Assembly: GCF_019264485.1 (NCBI RefSeq)
Contig: NZ_JAHVAA010000007.1
Span: forward strand, 62,001 to 126,000
DNA length: 64,000 bases
Source of the DNA: Sediminibacterium sp.
GTDB taxonomy: Bacteria; Bacteroidota; Bacteroidia; Chitinophagales; Chitinophagaceae
Direction: 5' to 3'
Shown: positions 35,526 to 45,073 of the stretch, one piece after another
How positions within the stretch are numbered: position 1 is the stretch's first letter
Layout: each line of letters begins with the position of its first letter
Translations under genes and position numbers: made by a program
Notes under the pieces: model-generated
What the model was told of the DNA's origin: nothing
What the model saw: only the letters and a program-made list of their open reading frames with translations
The model's database searches: none

Positions 35526-36596
35526 ATGGCAAAATTAAATTTTGGCGGCGTAGAAGAAAATGTAGTTACCCGCGAAGAATTTCCGCTTGCAAAAGCACAA
35601 GAGGTACTGAAAAATGAAACAGTAGCTGTTATTGGTTATGGTGTTCAGGGACCAGGACAGGCATTGAATCAGAAAGAAAACGGGATCAATGTTATTGTTG
35701 GGCAGAGAAAAAATTCCAAGAGTTGGGATAAAGCCGTTCGTGATGGTTTTGTTCCCGGAGAATCATTATTTGAAATTGAAGAAGCACTGGAACGCGGCAC
35801 TATTATATGTTACCTGCTGAGTGATGCGGCACAAATTAAATTATGGCCTACTGTACAAAAATATTTAACGCCCGGAAAAGCATTGTATTTCTCACATGGT
35901 TTCGGTGTAACTTATAAAGAACAAACAGGTATTGTTCCACCTGCCGATGTAGATGTGTTCCTGGTGGCTCCCAAAGGTTCAGGTACATCATTACGCCGCA
36001 TGTTTTTACAGGGTCGCGGACTAAACAGCAGTTATGCTATTTTTCAGGATGCAACCGGTCGTGCTTTTGAACGGGTAGTGGCATTGGGTATTGCAATTGG
36101 AAGCGGTTACCTGTTTGAAACAGATTTCAAAAAAGAAGTGTACAGCGATCTTACCGGAGAACGTGGCACATTGATGGGTGCCATACAGGGCATTTTTGCA
36201 GCACAATTTCAGGTGTTACGTGCAAAAGGACACTCGCCATCTGAAGCATTTAATGAAACAGTTGAAGAATTGACACAATCACTTATGCCGCTGGTAGCTG
36301 AAAACGGAATGGACTGGATGTATGCGAACTGTTCAACTACGGCACAACGTGGTGCATTGGATTGGTGGAAGAAATTCAGAGATGCCACATTACCTGTATT
36401 TACAGAATTATATGAAAGTGTAGCCGCCGGTAAAGAAGCAGCTAAGTCAATTGAAAGTAACAGTAAAGCCGACTATCGTGAGAAACTGGAAGAGGAGCTG
36501 AAAGAATTACGCGACAGCGAATTATGGCAGGCAGGTAAAACCGTAAGAAGTTTACGCCCGGAAAACCAGAAGGTAAGCGAAGCTGTGGAAGCATAA
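35526..36596 (+). CDS. ilvC: Ketol-acid reductoisomerase
   Basis: 356-residue class I-like KARI; isomerises and reduces acetolactate or acetohydroxybutyrate with NAD(P)H. The Rossmann start is AVIGYGVQGPGQALNQKENG, with the cofactor-specificity loop QRKNSKSWDKA. Catalytic-domain signatures are FVAPKGSGTSLRRMFLQGRG-like, SDLTGERGTLMGAIQGIFAAQ and ETVEELTQSLMPLVAENGMDWMYANCSTTAQRGALDWWKKF. It is slightly longer than E. coli-independent class I enzymes of about 330 residues, mostly at the C-terminal end. It is followed by a strong hairpin and ilvA. Confidence 0.95.
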   Translation: MAKLNFGGVEENVVTREEFPLAKAQEVLKNETVAVIGYGVQGPGQALNQKENGINVIVGQRKNSKSWDKAVRDGFVPGESLFEIEEALERGTIICYLLSDAAQIKLWPTVQKYLTPGKALYFSHGFGVTYKEQTGIVPPADVDVFLVAPKGSGTSLRRMFLQGRGLNSSYAIFQDATGRAFERVVALGIAIGSGYLFETDFKKEVYSDLTGERGTLMGAIQGIFAAQFQVLRAKGHSPSEAFNETVEELTQSLMPLVAENGMDWMYANCSTTAQRGALDWWKKFRDATLPVFTELYESVAAGKEAAKSIESNSKADYREKLEEELKELRDSELWQAGKTVRSLRPENQKVSEAVEA

Positions 36597-36610
36597 ATAC
36601 TTAAATGATA

Positions 36611-36638
36611 TGGCCCTCTCTCATAAAAGAGAGGGCCA
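36611..36638 (+). other. Strong intercistronic hairpin ilvC-ilvA
   Basis: TGGCCCTCTCT (36611-36621) pairs perfectly with AGAGAGGGCCA (36628-36638), an 11-bp stem with a six-base loop. No T-run follows (ACAGTAACAG), so it is more likely a stability or processing element than a terminator. It is 12 bases upstream of the ilvA start. Confidence 0.65.
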
Positions 36639-36650
36639 ACAGTAACAGAT

Positions 36651-37901
36651 ATGAACATAGCAACAACACATATACTCAACTTTCAGGCAGCAGCAGATCG
36701 TTTACAGCATGTGGTAAACCGAACCCCATTGATGTATAATGATGCATTATCGCGTAGGTATAACTGTAATGTTTACCTGAAAAGAGAGGACTTGCAGGTA
36801 GTGCGTTCATATAAGTTACGTGGCGCTTATAATATGATGAGCAGTTTAAGGACAGATCAGTTGCAGCATGGTGTGGTATGTGCGAGTGCAGGCAATCATG
36901 CGCAGGGTTTTGCGTATAGCTGTAAAAAACTGAATATAAAAGGGGTGGTATTCATGCCCATCATTACCCCAAACCAGAAAGTGAGCCAGACTAAAATGTT
37001 TGGAGAAGGTTTTGTTGAAGTAAAGCTCACAGGAGATACGTTTGATGATTGTGCCGCAGCCGCCAAACAATATACATTGGAGCACCAAATGACTTTTATA
37101 CCACCCTTTGACGACCTGCGAATTATTGAAGGACAGGCAACGGTGGGTATGGAGATTATGGAAGATCAGTCTGAGATTGATTACCTGTTTGTTCCCGTTG
37201 GTGGTGGTGGATTAAGTGCAGGTGTAGGCAGTTACTTTAAAACATTTTCACCCAAAACAAAAATTATAGGTGTAGAACCTGAAGGGGCCCCTTCAATGAC
37301 AGAAGCGCTGAAAGCTGGCAAACCTGTTATATTAGACCAGATTGAACGTTTTGTAGACGGTGCAGCCGTAAAACGAGTGGGCGATATTACGTTTGATATC
37401 TGTAAAGATGTACTGGATGATATGAAACTGGTACCCGAGGGTCGTGTATGCTCAACCATTTTACGGATGTATAATGAAGACGCCATTGTGGCTGAGCCAG
37501 CCGGAGTTTTATCAATTGCAGCGCTCGACGATTATGCCAGCGAGATTAAAGGAAAAAATGTGGTGTGTATTGTGAGTGGCAGTAATAATGATATAGACCG
37601 CATGCAGGAAATCAAAGAACGATCACTGCAGTATGAGGGACTTAAGCATTATTTCCTGATTCGTTTTGCTCAGCGCCCGGGTGCACTGAAACAATTTGTG
37701 AACGATGTATTGGGAGCAAATGATGACATCACCCGCTTTGAATATATGCAAAAGCACAACAAAGAAACAGGCCCTGCACTGGTTGGTATTGAACTGAAAT
37801 CAAAAAAAGATTATGAAATACTAATCGATAACCTGAATAAACACCAAATCAACTATACTGAACTTAGTAAACAGGATAATCTTTTTGGCTACCTGGTATA
37901 A
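36651..37901 (+). CDS. ilvA: Threonine dehydratase (deaminase), biosynthetic
   Basis: 416-residue PLP enzyme converting threonine to 2-oxobutyrate, the entry to isoleucine synthesis. The PLP lysine is in VRSYKLRGAYNMMSSL; other marks are CASAGNHAQGFAYSCKKL, FVPVGGGGLSAGVGSYFK and VSGSNNDIDRMQEI. A single ACT-like regulatory domain (about 335-416, YFLIRFAQRPGALKQFVNDVL) is present, against two in E. coli IlvA (514 residues). It is the last gene of the ilv unit and lies just upstream of the thr leader, so that isoleucine and threonine synthesis are adjacent. Confidence 0.95.
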   Translation: MNIATTHILNFQAAADRLQHVVNRTPLMYNDALSRRYNCNVYLKREDLQVVRSYKLRGAYNMMSSLRTDQLQHGVVCASAGNHAQGFAYSCKKLNIKGVVFMPIITPNQKVSQTKMFGEGFVEVKLTGDTFDDCAAAAKQYTLEHQMTFIPPFDDLRIIEGQATVGMEIMEDQSEIDYLFVPVGGGGLSAGVGSYFKTFSPKTKIIGVEPEGAPSMTEALKAGKPVILDQIERFVDGAAVKRVGDITFDICKDVLDDMKLVPEGRVCSTILRMYNEDAIVAEPAGVLSIAALDDYASEIKGKNVVCIVSGSNNDIDRMQEIKERSLQYEGLKHYFLIRFAQRPGALKQFVNDVLGANDDITRFEYMQKHNKETGPALVGIELKSKKDYEILIDNLNKHQINYTELSKQDNLFGYLV

Positions 37902-37933
37902 AAATCCGAAAAGTATACTATCTTTATAGAGTA

Positions 37934-38020
37934 ATGAAACAACAGCAGTCAAATATCACTCCTCTACAAACAGTTCAACTGTTTACTGCTACTATTATTA
38001 CCACCACTACAACCCTGTAA
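37934..38020 (+). CDS. thrL: thr operon leader peptide (attenuation)
   Basis: A 28-codon ORF: MKQQQSNITPLQTVQLFTAT, then II TTTTT L and TAA. Nine of 28 residues are Thr and three are Ile; the run ATIITTTTT falls at 37988-38014. This composition matches the E. coli thrABC leader, in which Thr and Ile codons sense both products. It starts 33 bases after ilvA stops and ends 93 bases before thrA. TATCTTTA at 37919-37926 could be a minus-7 element. AACCC...GGGTT (38011-38026) forms a small hairpin across the stop codon, and a longer hairpin follows at 38057. Confidence 0.8.
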   Translation: MKQQQSNITPLQTVQLFTATIITTTTTL

Positions 38021-38056
38021 GGGGTTAATTATTCTATATCATACCATGGGTCAGCA

Positions 38057-38090
38057 GACTGTTTTCACTGAGAGACAGTTGTCTTATTTT
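38057..38090 (+). terminator. Possible thr attenuator hairpin
   Basis: GACTGTTTT (38057-38065) pairs with GAGACAGTT (38072-38080) with three G-T wobbles and loop CACTGA. The following stretch is T-rich (TGTCTTATTTT). It is weaker than the ilv attenuator but correctly placed between the Thr/Ile leader peptide and thrA. Confidence 0.5.
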
Positions 38091-38113
38091 CTCATTTATT
38101 ATCAAATCATATT

Positions 38114-40558
38114 ATGAAGGTTCTCAAATTCGGCGGAAGTTCGGTAGCCAACGCGGCGAATATTGAAAAAGTAGTCAATATTGTTATGCAGCAGCCAACT
38201 ACAGAAAAAATTGCAGTAGTGGTTTCTGCAATGGGTGGTGTTACAGATAGTCTTTTAAAAATTGCATCTTTCGCTGCAACAGCAGATGAAACATATAAAA
38301 CATTGCTGGAAGAATTGGAGCAGAAACACCTTGAAACAGTTCGTGTTTTATTGCCTATACAACAGCAGAGTGCCACGCTTAGCCTTGTAAAACAACAGTT
38401 CAACGATTTAGAAGGTATTTGTGATGGTGTTTACTTGTTGAAAGAACTTTCACTTCGCACGCAAGATAAAATTGTTGGTTATGGAGAACTCCTTTCATCG
38501 CAGATTGTTGCAGCAAAACTTCAATCTTTAGGTGTGCAGCAACTATGGGTCGACTCAAGACACCTGATCGTTACCAACTCGAATCATTCCAATGCCGGTG
38601 TTGATTTTTTTGTAACCAACGAGAGAATCGTTTCCTGGTTTAAAGCCAATGAAGCGAAATATTATGTGATTCCCGGATTTATTGCAGCCAATCAGGCAGA
38701 ACATACCACCACACTGGGAAGGGGAGGATCGGACTATACCGGCGCTATTTATGCGGCCGCACTGGATGCTTCGGTGTTGGAAATATGGACAGATGTAAGC
38801 GGTATGATGACAGCAGACCCGCGTCTGGTTTCGAATGCAAAACCAATTGAACGTATTTCATATCAGGAGGCAATGGAGCTCTCACATTTTGGAGCTAAAA
38901 TTATTTATCCTCCTACCATACAGCCCGTAATGATTAAAAAAATACCTGTATGGATTAAAAATACATTTGAGCCGCAAGCTGTTGGAACAGTAATAGAAAA
39001 TCATGCACCCAATGCAGACGGATTTATAAGAGGAATATCAAGTATTACCAGTATCAGCTTGCTAAGTTTGGAAGGAAGCGGAATGGTGGGTATACCCGGA
39101 TTTTCAAAACGCTTATTTGAATCACTGGCCAATGAACAGGTGAATGTGATATTAATTACCCAAAGTTCATCCGAACATTCTATTTGTGTAGGTATTAATG
39201 AAGCGGATACATTAAAGGCGAAACGTGCGGTTGATGCGGTATTCAGTTACGAGATACAAACAGGTAAAGTAGATCCGTTAACAGTGGAAACCAACCTCGC
39301 AATAGTTGCACTGGTGGGCGAGCAAATGAAGAGCCACCCGGGCGTAAGTGGAAAAATGTTTGGAGCCCTGGGACGAAATGGTATTAATATAAGAGCTATT
39401 GCGCAGGGCTCATCAGAAAAAAATATTTCAGCTGTTATTGCCACTAAAGATGTACGGAAAGCCATCAATGTACTGCATGAAGTTTTTTTTGAAACGAGTT
39501 ATAAGCAATTGAACGTGTTTATTGCAGGTGCTGGCAATGTAGGTGGTAAATTAGTGGCACAAATAAAACAACAACAACAATTTTTGCAAGATCAACTCAA
39601 CCTGCAGGTAAGAGTAGTAGGAATAGCCAACAGTAAGAAAGCATTACTGGCAGATCAGGGTATAGAATTGGATCAGTGGCAAAACTTACTGGCCCAGGCA
39701 CCCGCTTCCGGCATTAAAGATTTTGTTCAACAAATCAGGGAGAAAAACCTTAGAAACAGTGTGTTTGTAGATGTTACAGCCAATGAAGAAGTTGCAACAG
39801 TATATGAGCAACTACTTGAAAAGAGTATTTCAGTAGTAGCTTGTAATAAAATAGCCTGTTCGTCTGCTTATGTAAATTACCAGCGACTGAAATCTCTGGC
39901 AAGAGAGTATAATTCACTTTTCTTATTCGAAACCAATGTAGGTGCTGGTTTACCGGTAATCGGTACATTAAATGATTTGTTGCGTAGTGGCGATCAGGTA
40001 AATAAAATCAAAGCTGTTCTGTCAGGCACACTGAATTATGTTTTCAATCATTACGATGGGACAAAACCTTTTGCAGAAATTGTGCGACAGGCACAGGCAG
40101 AAGGATATACAGAACCTGATCCGAGGCTGGATTTAGGAGGCACCGATGTAATGCGAAAAATCATGATCCTGGCCAGAGAAGCCGGGCAGAAAATGGAAAT
40201 GGCTCAGATTACAAACAGGTATTTCTTACCCGAATCTTGTTTTAAGGGGTCGGTAGAAGATTTCTATGCCGAAATGACTAAACAGGAAACCCATTTCAGG
40301 TCGTTATTTGAAAAAGCATCGGCAGAAGGAGCGAAACTGAAATTTGTGGCTACCTATGAAAATGGGAAAGCAGAAGTTGGATTGGAACATATACAACCCA
40401 GTTCAGACTTCTATCATTTGTATGGAAAAGATAACCTTGTACTGTTTTATACAGATCGTTATCCGGAACAGCCATTGGTAATCAAAGGTGCAGGTGCGGG
40501 TGCAGATGTTACTGCATCTGGTGTATTTGCAGATATTATACGTGTAGCAAGAATTTAA
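38114..40558 (+). CDS. thrA: Bifunctional aspartokinase / homoserine dehydrogenase
   Basis: 814 residues. N-terminal aspartokinase (about 1-290: MKVLKFGGSSVANAANIEKV, TTTLGRGGSDYTGAIYAAAL, TADPRLVSNAKPIERISYQEAMELSHFGAKIIYP). Two ACT domains follow (about 310-460), the usual site of threonine inhibition. The C-terminal homoserine dehydrogenase (about 465-814) has the NAD(P) motif VFIAGAGNVGGKLV, ETNVGAGLPVIGTLNDLL, SGTLNYVFNHY and AEGYTEPDPRLDLGGTDVMRKIMILAR. It catalyses steps 1 and 3 of threonine synthesis. Length equals E. coli ThrA (820). The gene is 5 bases upstream of thrB. Confidence 0.97.
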   Translation: MKVLKFGGSSVANAANIEKVVNIVMQQPTTEKIAVVVSAMGGVTDSLLKIASFAATADETYKTLLEELEQKHLETVRVLLPIQQQSATLSLVKQQFNDLEGICDGVYLLKELSLRTQDKIVGYGELLSSQIVAAKLQSLGVQQLWVDSRHLIVTNSNHSNAGVDFFVTNERIVSWFKANEAKYYVIPGFIAANQAEHTTTLGRGGSDYTGAIYAAALDASVLEIWTDVSGMMTADPRLVSNAKPIERISYQEAMELSHFGAKIIYPPTIQPVMIKKIPVWIKNTFEPQAVGTVIENHAPNADGFIRGISSITSISLLSLEGSGMVGIPGFSKRLFESLANEQVNVILITQSSSEHSICVGINEADTLKAKRAVDAVFSYEIQTGKVDPLTVETNLAIVALVGEQMKSHPGVSGKMFGALGRNGINIRAIAQGSSEKNISAVIATKDVRKAINVLHEVFFETSYKQLNVFIAGAGNVGGKLVAQIKQQQQFLQDQLNLQVRVVGIANSKKALLADQGIELDQWQNLLAQAPASGIKDFVQQIREKNLRNSVFVDVTANEEVATVYEQLLEKSISVVACNKIACSSAYVNYQRLKSLAREYNSLFLFETNVGAGLPVIGTLNDLLRSGDQVNKIKAVLSGTLNYVFNHYDGTKPFAEIVRQAQAEGYTEPDPRLDLGGTDVMRKIMILAREAGQKMEMAQITNRYFLPESCFKGSVEDFYAEMTKQETHFRSLFEKASAEGAKLKFVATYENGKAEVGLEHIQPSSDFYHLYGKDNLVLFYTDRYPEQPLVIKGAGAGADVTASGVFADIIRVARI

Positions 40559-40563
40559 TTTAT

Positions 40564-41496
40564 ATGGAAACAGACAGTATTATTAAAGTACATGCTCCGG
40601 CTACTGTAGCCAATATGGTATGTGGATTTGATATTCTCGGGTTTGCCGTAAAAGAACCCTATGATGAAATGTGGATACGATTCACGGATAAGCCCGGTAT
40701 TACAATCATTAATACAGATCAGTATCAGCTTCCTGTTGAGCCGGAAAAAAATGTAGCGGGAGCTGCGTTACTGGCCATGCTAGAGGAGCTAACCATACCT
40801 GTTGGATTTGAACTCACCATTCATAAACATATCAAACCCGGTAGTGGTGTAGGCTCCAGTGCAGCCAGCTCAGCAGGTGCAGTAGTAGCCGCCAATACTT
40901 TGCTGCAGGGCATTTTTAGTAAAGAAGACCTTGTTCGTTTTGCCATGAACGGAGAAAAACTGGCATCAGGCGTAAAACATGCCGATAATATTGCACCCTG
41001 TATTTATGGAGGCGTAACCCTCATCAGGTCTATTCATCCTTTAGATATAGTTGCACTAACCGCACCACCATTATTTGTTACCATTGTTCATCCACAAATA
41101 GAAGTACGTACTGCCGATGCAAGAAGTATCCTTAAAAAACAGGTCTATCTCAAAGACGCCATTAAACAGTGGGGTAATATAGCAGGACTGGTTACAGGTT
41201 TATTACAAAGTGATTATGATTTGATAGGCCGCTCACTGGAAGACGTTTTGATTGAACCTGTAAGAAGTATTCTTATTCCGGGATTTAGTGCAGTGAAAGA
41301 AAAAAGCAGGGAAGCAGGAGCGCTGGGTGGAGGAATTTCAGGTTCAGGACCCTCAATTTTTATGTTGAGCAAAGATGAAAAAACAGCGTTTGCAGTAGAG
41401 CAGGTTATGAAAGAAATTTACCAGCATCTGGGTTTGGAACATCATACTTATGTAACTACTATTCATTCATCGGGAGTAGATATTATAGAAGAATAA
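40564..41496 (+). CDS. thrB: Homoserine kinase
   Basis: 310-residue GHMP kinase that phosphorylates homoserine. The ATP loop is IKPGSGVGSSAASSAGAVVAANTL (about 92-114), the N-terminal motif is VHAPATVANMVCGFDILGFAV, and the third GHMP motif is GALGGGISGSGPSIFML. Length matches the family. It is placed between thrA and thrC in one transcript. Confidence 0.96.
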   Translation: METDSIIKVHAPATVANMVCGFDILGFAVKEPYDEMWIRFTDKPGITIINTDQYQLPVEPEKNVAGAALLAMLEELTIPVGFELTIHKHIKPGSGVGSSAASSAGAVVAANTLLQGIFSKEDLVRFAMNGEKLASGVKHADNIAPCIYGGVTLIRSIHPLDIVALTAPPLFVTIVHPQIEVRTADARSILKKQVYLKDAIKQWGNIAGLVTGLLQSDYDLIGRSLEDVLIEPVRSILIPGFSAVKEKSREAGALGGGISGSGPSIFMLSKDEKTAFAVEQVMKEIYQHLGLEHHTYVTTIHSSGVDIIEE

Positions 41497-41506
41497 AAAC
41501 AAAGGC

Positions 41507-42799
41507 ATGCGTTACTATAGTTTAAACAGGCAATCGCCTGATGTTGATTTCAGGGAAGCTACTATTCGGGGACAGGCGCCTGATAAAGGTTTGTATTTTC
41601 CTGAACGGGTACCAAAATTAGCAGCATCATTTTTTGAGCAAATGGGGCAGATGAGCAAAGAAGAAGTAGCGTATGAAATCATGCAGCCCTACATTGGTAA
41701 TACCATTGATACAGGCACACTAAAAAAGATCGTGGCAGAAACAATCAATTTTCCATTCCCACTGGTGCCGGTAAATGAACAAATTGATTCACTCGAATTA
41801 TTTCATGGACCCACGCTGGCATTCAAAGATGTAGGTGCACGTTTTATGAGTCGCTGCCTGGGTTATTTTTCTAGAAACCAGGATAAAAAAACAACGGTAC
41901 TTGTGGCTACTTCAGGTGATACAGGTGGTGCTGTAGCCAATGGCTTTCTTGGTGTAGATGGAGTAGAGGTAATTATATTATATCCATCGGGTAAAGTGAG
42001 TCAGGTGCAGGAATTGCAGTTAACCACCTGTGGTCAGAATATTACTGCACTGGAAGTAAAAGGCAGTTTCGACGATTGCCAGGCAATGGTAAAAGACGCA
42101 TTTATGGATGCCGACTTACAGCAATATCTCCAGCTTACTTCGGCCAATTCTATTAATGTGGCACGCTGGTTACCACAGCAGCTATATTATTTTTTTGCTT
42201 TACAGCAATGGACTGACAAAGAAAATTTCCCCGTTATATCGGTCCCCAGTGGCAATTTCGGAAATATTTGTGCAGGCTTGCTGGCGAGATATTCAGGACT
42301 GCCAATACCAACTTTTATTGCTGCCTGTAATGTTAATGATACCATTTCAGCCTTTCTCACAACAGGAATACATACACCAAAAGAAACCATCTCTACAGTA
42401 TCAAATGCTATGGATGTGGGTAATCCCAGTAATTTAATCAGGATTATCGAGTTGTTTAAAATAGCGGGTGTGCCGGTGAAAAACATATTACAAAGTGTAA
42501 CCGTTACCGATGCAGAAACGATAGATTGTATCAGCTCTGTGTATGATAAGTATGGTTATTTGTTAGATCCTCATGGAGCTGTTGCATACCACGCATTGGA
42601 GAAATGTACAGGACCAGATCAAAAAGGTATTATGCTTGAAACAGCACATCCGGTTAAGTTCCCTGATACGGTAAAAAAAGCAATCGGTAAAGAGCCGCAG
42701 GTACCTGATGTCATCCAGCCACTGTTTCAGTTACAAAAACAGGCTATTAACATAAGTCCCTCTTTTTCAGTATTAAAAGAATGGTTGCTGAGCAGGTAA
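41507..42799 (+). CDS. thrC: Threonine synthase
   Basis: 430-residue PLP enzyme converting O-phosphohomoserine to threonine. Marks: MRYYSLNRQSPDVDFREATIRGQAPDKGLYFPE at the N-terminus, the PLP lysine in LFHGPTLAFKDVGARFMSR, ATSGDTGGAVANGFLGV, TSANSINVARWLPQQLYYF and SVPSGNFGNICAGLLA. Length equals E. coli ThrC (428). The stop codon is 3 bases from the end of the convergent sensor-kinase gene, so there is no room for a dedicated terminator. Confidence 0.96.
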   Translation: MRYYSLNRQSPDVDFREATIRGQAPDKGLYFPERVPKLAASFFEQMGQMSKEEVAYEIMQPYIGNTIDTGTLKKIVAETINFPFPLVPVNEQIDSLELFHGPTLAFKDVGARFMSRCLGYFSRNQDKKTTVLVATSGDTGGAVANGFLGVDGVEVIILYPSGKVSQVQELQLTTCGQNITALEVKGSFDDCQAMVKDAFMDADLQQYLQLTSANSINVARWLPQQLYYFFALQQWTDKENFPVISVPSGNFGNICAGLLARYSGLPIPTFIAACNVNDTISAFLTTGIHTPKETISTVSNAMDVGNPSNLIRIIELFKIAGVPVKNILQSVTVTDAETIDCISSVYDKYGYLLDPHGAVAYHALEKCTGPDQKGIMLETAHPVKFPDTVKKAIGKEPQVPDVIQPLFQLQKQAINISPSFSVLKEWLLSR

Positions 42800-42802
42800 G
42801 AT

Positions 42803-44845
42803 TCAGGCATTTTTCTTGTTGAAATAAATGATGAAAGTAGTGCCCTTTTCTACTTCACTAACGGCTGTAATAGAGCCACCCATGGCTTCTACCTGGGTTT
42901 TTGTAATGAACAGACCCACGCCTTTCGCTTCTTCATGACGATGAAAGGTTTTATTCAGGCCAAATAATTTATCACTATGCCTGTTCAGGTCGATACCTAA
43001 TCCATTGTCTTTAAATTTCAGGATGAGCACGCCATTTTCAAATAATGTTTCAGCAAAAATGACAGGTGTCCGTAATGGGGATCTGTATTTAAGTGAATTG
43101 GAAAGCAGGTTTTGCATAATACTTTCAAGATAGAGTCTGGGATACTCGATAGCAGGAGCTTTGGTGAAATTAAAACTAACCACAGCTTCCGTTTCCATGA
43201 TCTTCCCAATCATGCTGTCCTTTACTTTTTTGAAAATATCTTCAAATAACAAAGACTCTCTTTTTTTGCCGGTATCCTCCTGTATTTTTAGTGCATCCAC
43301 CAACTCGTTAAGCGTCTCAGACAGGTTATGTATAACTGTTTCAAATTTTTCGAACAACAGCGCTTTCTCTTCTTCCGTCTGACTTTCTTTATACAACCAT
43401 AATAAAGAGTTCAGATTACTTACCGGAGATCGTAAATTATGAGAAGTGATATGTGCAAAGTTGAGTAGTTGCTGGTTTTTTTGCTGTAGTTGCAGTGATA
43501 GTATTTCCTGTTCTGTTCTTGATTTTTTCATTTCGGTAAAATCAGTCGCTACTCCGCAGATGGCAAATACGTTGTTTTTTTCATCAAGTAAAGGAAATTT
43601 GTTGGTGAGCATTGTTTTGTAAGTTCCCTTTACAAAAGCAGTCATTTCTGCGGTATTGGCTTCTTTTGAAGCGATAATAGCAGATTCGTTACTTACCAGT
43701 TTTGCGGCTATTTCTTCGGAAAAAAGATCAAAAGCTGTTTTTCCTACAACATCATTTACATCGAGATCGAAATCGACAGCAAAACGTTTGTTTACCAAAA
43801 GATATTTTCCACTGATGTCTTTTACAAAAATAGCAGCTGAAGTATTATTGACAATACCTTTTAAGAGTTGTTCGTTTTTCCAAAGCTCGTTCCTGCTTTC
43901 CTGTAAGGCTTTAACCGATTCGTTCAACTCATTGGTTCTTTGCTCTACTATTCTTTCCAGGTTTTTATTCAAGCTGAGTAACTGGTCTTCAGCAATATTT
44001 TTCTTATTGTTAATCCGGTTCAGTTGCCGGGCGGTCATAGATATAAGAAATAACCCGACAAGCGTGAATGATGTGGCGAATAGCGCAATACCAAATTCAA
44101 CACTGATTAATCCTTCCCGGTGTAAATAAATACGAATAAGGCTTAATAACAGTACCGCAATGGTAAGTGTAGGAAACAACCGCCTTGCCATTGTACTTCC
44201 TACACCATCACCTGTTAATAAACCAGTAATGCCTAAGCGGTGATTCCGGAATGAGGCTGCAACAGAACTCACCATGAAAGCAATAGCTGTATGAATGGCC
44301 ATTGAGCCCATGGCAGACAACTTGTAAAAAATAGGAACATCCAAAAGATACCCGGTAATAGCAAGAAATGCAATCAGCGAAACAATATGTAATAAATATT
44401 GCGCAAATATTCTTAAAGCAGTATTGTTTGCATTGATAAACAGAAAAGCTGTTCCTATAAAAAAAAATGAAAGGGCCGTTCCTTGTGCCATCCTGCCAGG
44501 AGAAAATGAACCATCTTTCAGTGCAAAATGATCTGGCACAAAAAACTGATCAATGCCTGCAGTAAAACCAGCAATTGGCTGTAAAAAAGTACAAAGTCCT
44601 GTAACTATTAATACTAAACTAAATGCCAATTGCAGCCATTTCCATTTTTCTGAAGCTATTGTATACAAGCTTATGCCAGTGAGCACAAACAATATAGCAG
44701 TATTAAATTTCATGCTTACATATGAGGGTATAATACTGGTGAGTACCTGTATTTTAAGAAGCCATCCTGTCAGTACAATAATTCCAAGTACAATCAAAAA
44801 AATTGCAGATAGTTTGATATACTTCTTATTTATACCCTGTTTCAT
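42803..44845 (-). CDS. Membrane sensor histidine kinase with PAS domain
   Basis: 680 residues. The N-terminal 275 residues contain about seven or eight hydrophobic helices (for example AIFLIVLGIIVLTGWLL, TAILFVLTGISLYTI, LQLAFSLVLIVTGLCTFL, FGIALFATSFTLVGLFLISM), a MASE-like membrane sensor. A coiled-coil (about 290-330) and one PAS domain (about 335-440, IVNNTSAAIFVKDISGKYLLVNKRFAVDF) follow. The HisKA domain has His469 in HITSHNLRSPVSNLNSLLW, and the HATPase has NLLSNSLKYR, DNGLGIDL and KGVGLFITKTQVEAMGGSI. No response regulator is adjacent, and the signal is unknown. It converges with thrC. Confidence 0.9.
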   Translation of the reverse strand: MKQGINKKYIKLSAIFLIVLGIIVLTGWLLKIQVLTSIIPSYVSMKFNTAILFVLTGISLYTIASEKWKWLQLAFSLVLIVTGLCTFLQPIAGFTAGIDQFFVPDHFALKDGSFSPGRMAQGTALSFFFIGTAFLFINANNTALRIFAQYLLHIVSLIAFLAITGYLLDVPIFYKLSAMGSMAIHTAIAFMVSSVAASFRNHRLGITGLLTGDGVGSTMARRLFPTLTIAVLLLSLIRIYLHREGLISVEFGIALFATSFTLVGLFLISMTARQLNRINNKKNIAEDQLLSLNKNLERIVEQRTNELNESVKALQESRNELWKNEQLLKGIVNNTSAAIFVKDISGKYLLVNKRFAVDFDLDVNDVVGKTAFDLFSEEIAAKLVSNESAIIASKEANTAEMTAFVKGTYKTMLTNKFPLLDEKNNVFAICGVATDFTEMKKSRTEQEILSLQLQQKNQQLLNFAHITSHNLRSPVSNLNSLLWLYKESQTEEEKALLFEKFETVIHNLSETLNELVDALKIQEDTGKKRESLLFEDIFKKVKDSMIGKIMETEAVVSFNFTKAPAIEYPRLYLESIMQNLLSNSLKYRSPLRTPVIFAETLFENGVLILKFKDNGLGIDLNRHSDKLFGLNKTFHRHEEAKGVGLFITKTQVEAMGGSITAVSEVEKGTTFIIYFNKKNA

Positions 44846-45073
44846 GAAATGGATAAAGGTTGTTAAGGTAGTTTTAAAGTTAAAAAAATAAATGTAGAAT
44901 AAGAAGTTTAAATATGAATCCTATGCCAGTTGAACCTTACTTATGAAAACCAGGCAGTAGTTTACTGATATTAGTGACCCAAGTACTTGTAAGGATATCT
45001 ATTAGTATGCGTCATACCGTTTGTGAAAGCTGCTGAATAAAGACAGCCTATTCTTTAAGAAACAAACCAAACA

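Noticed and set aside
36611..36638. Hairpin between ilvC and ilvA as a terminator
   Set aside because: Stem is strong, but there is no T-run on either strand, and ilvA follows in the same orientation after 12 bases.
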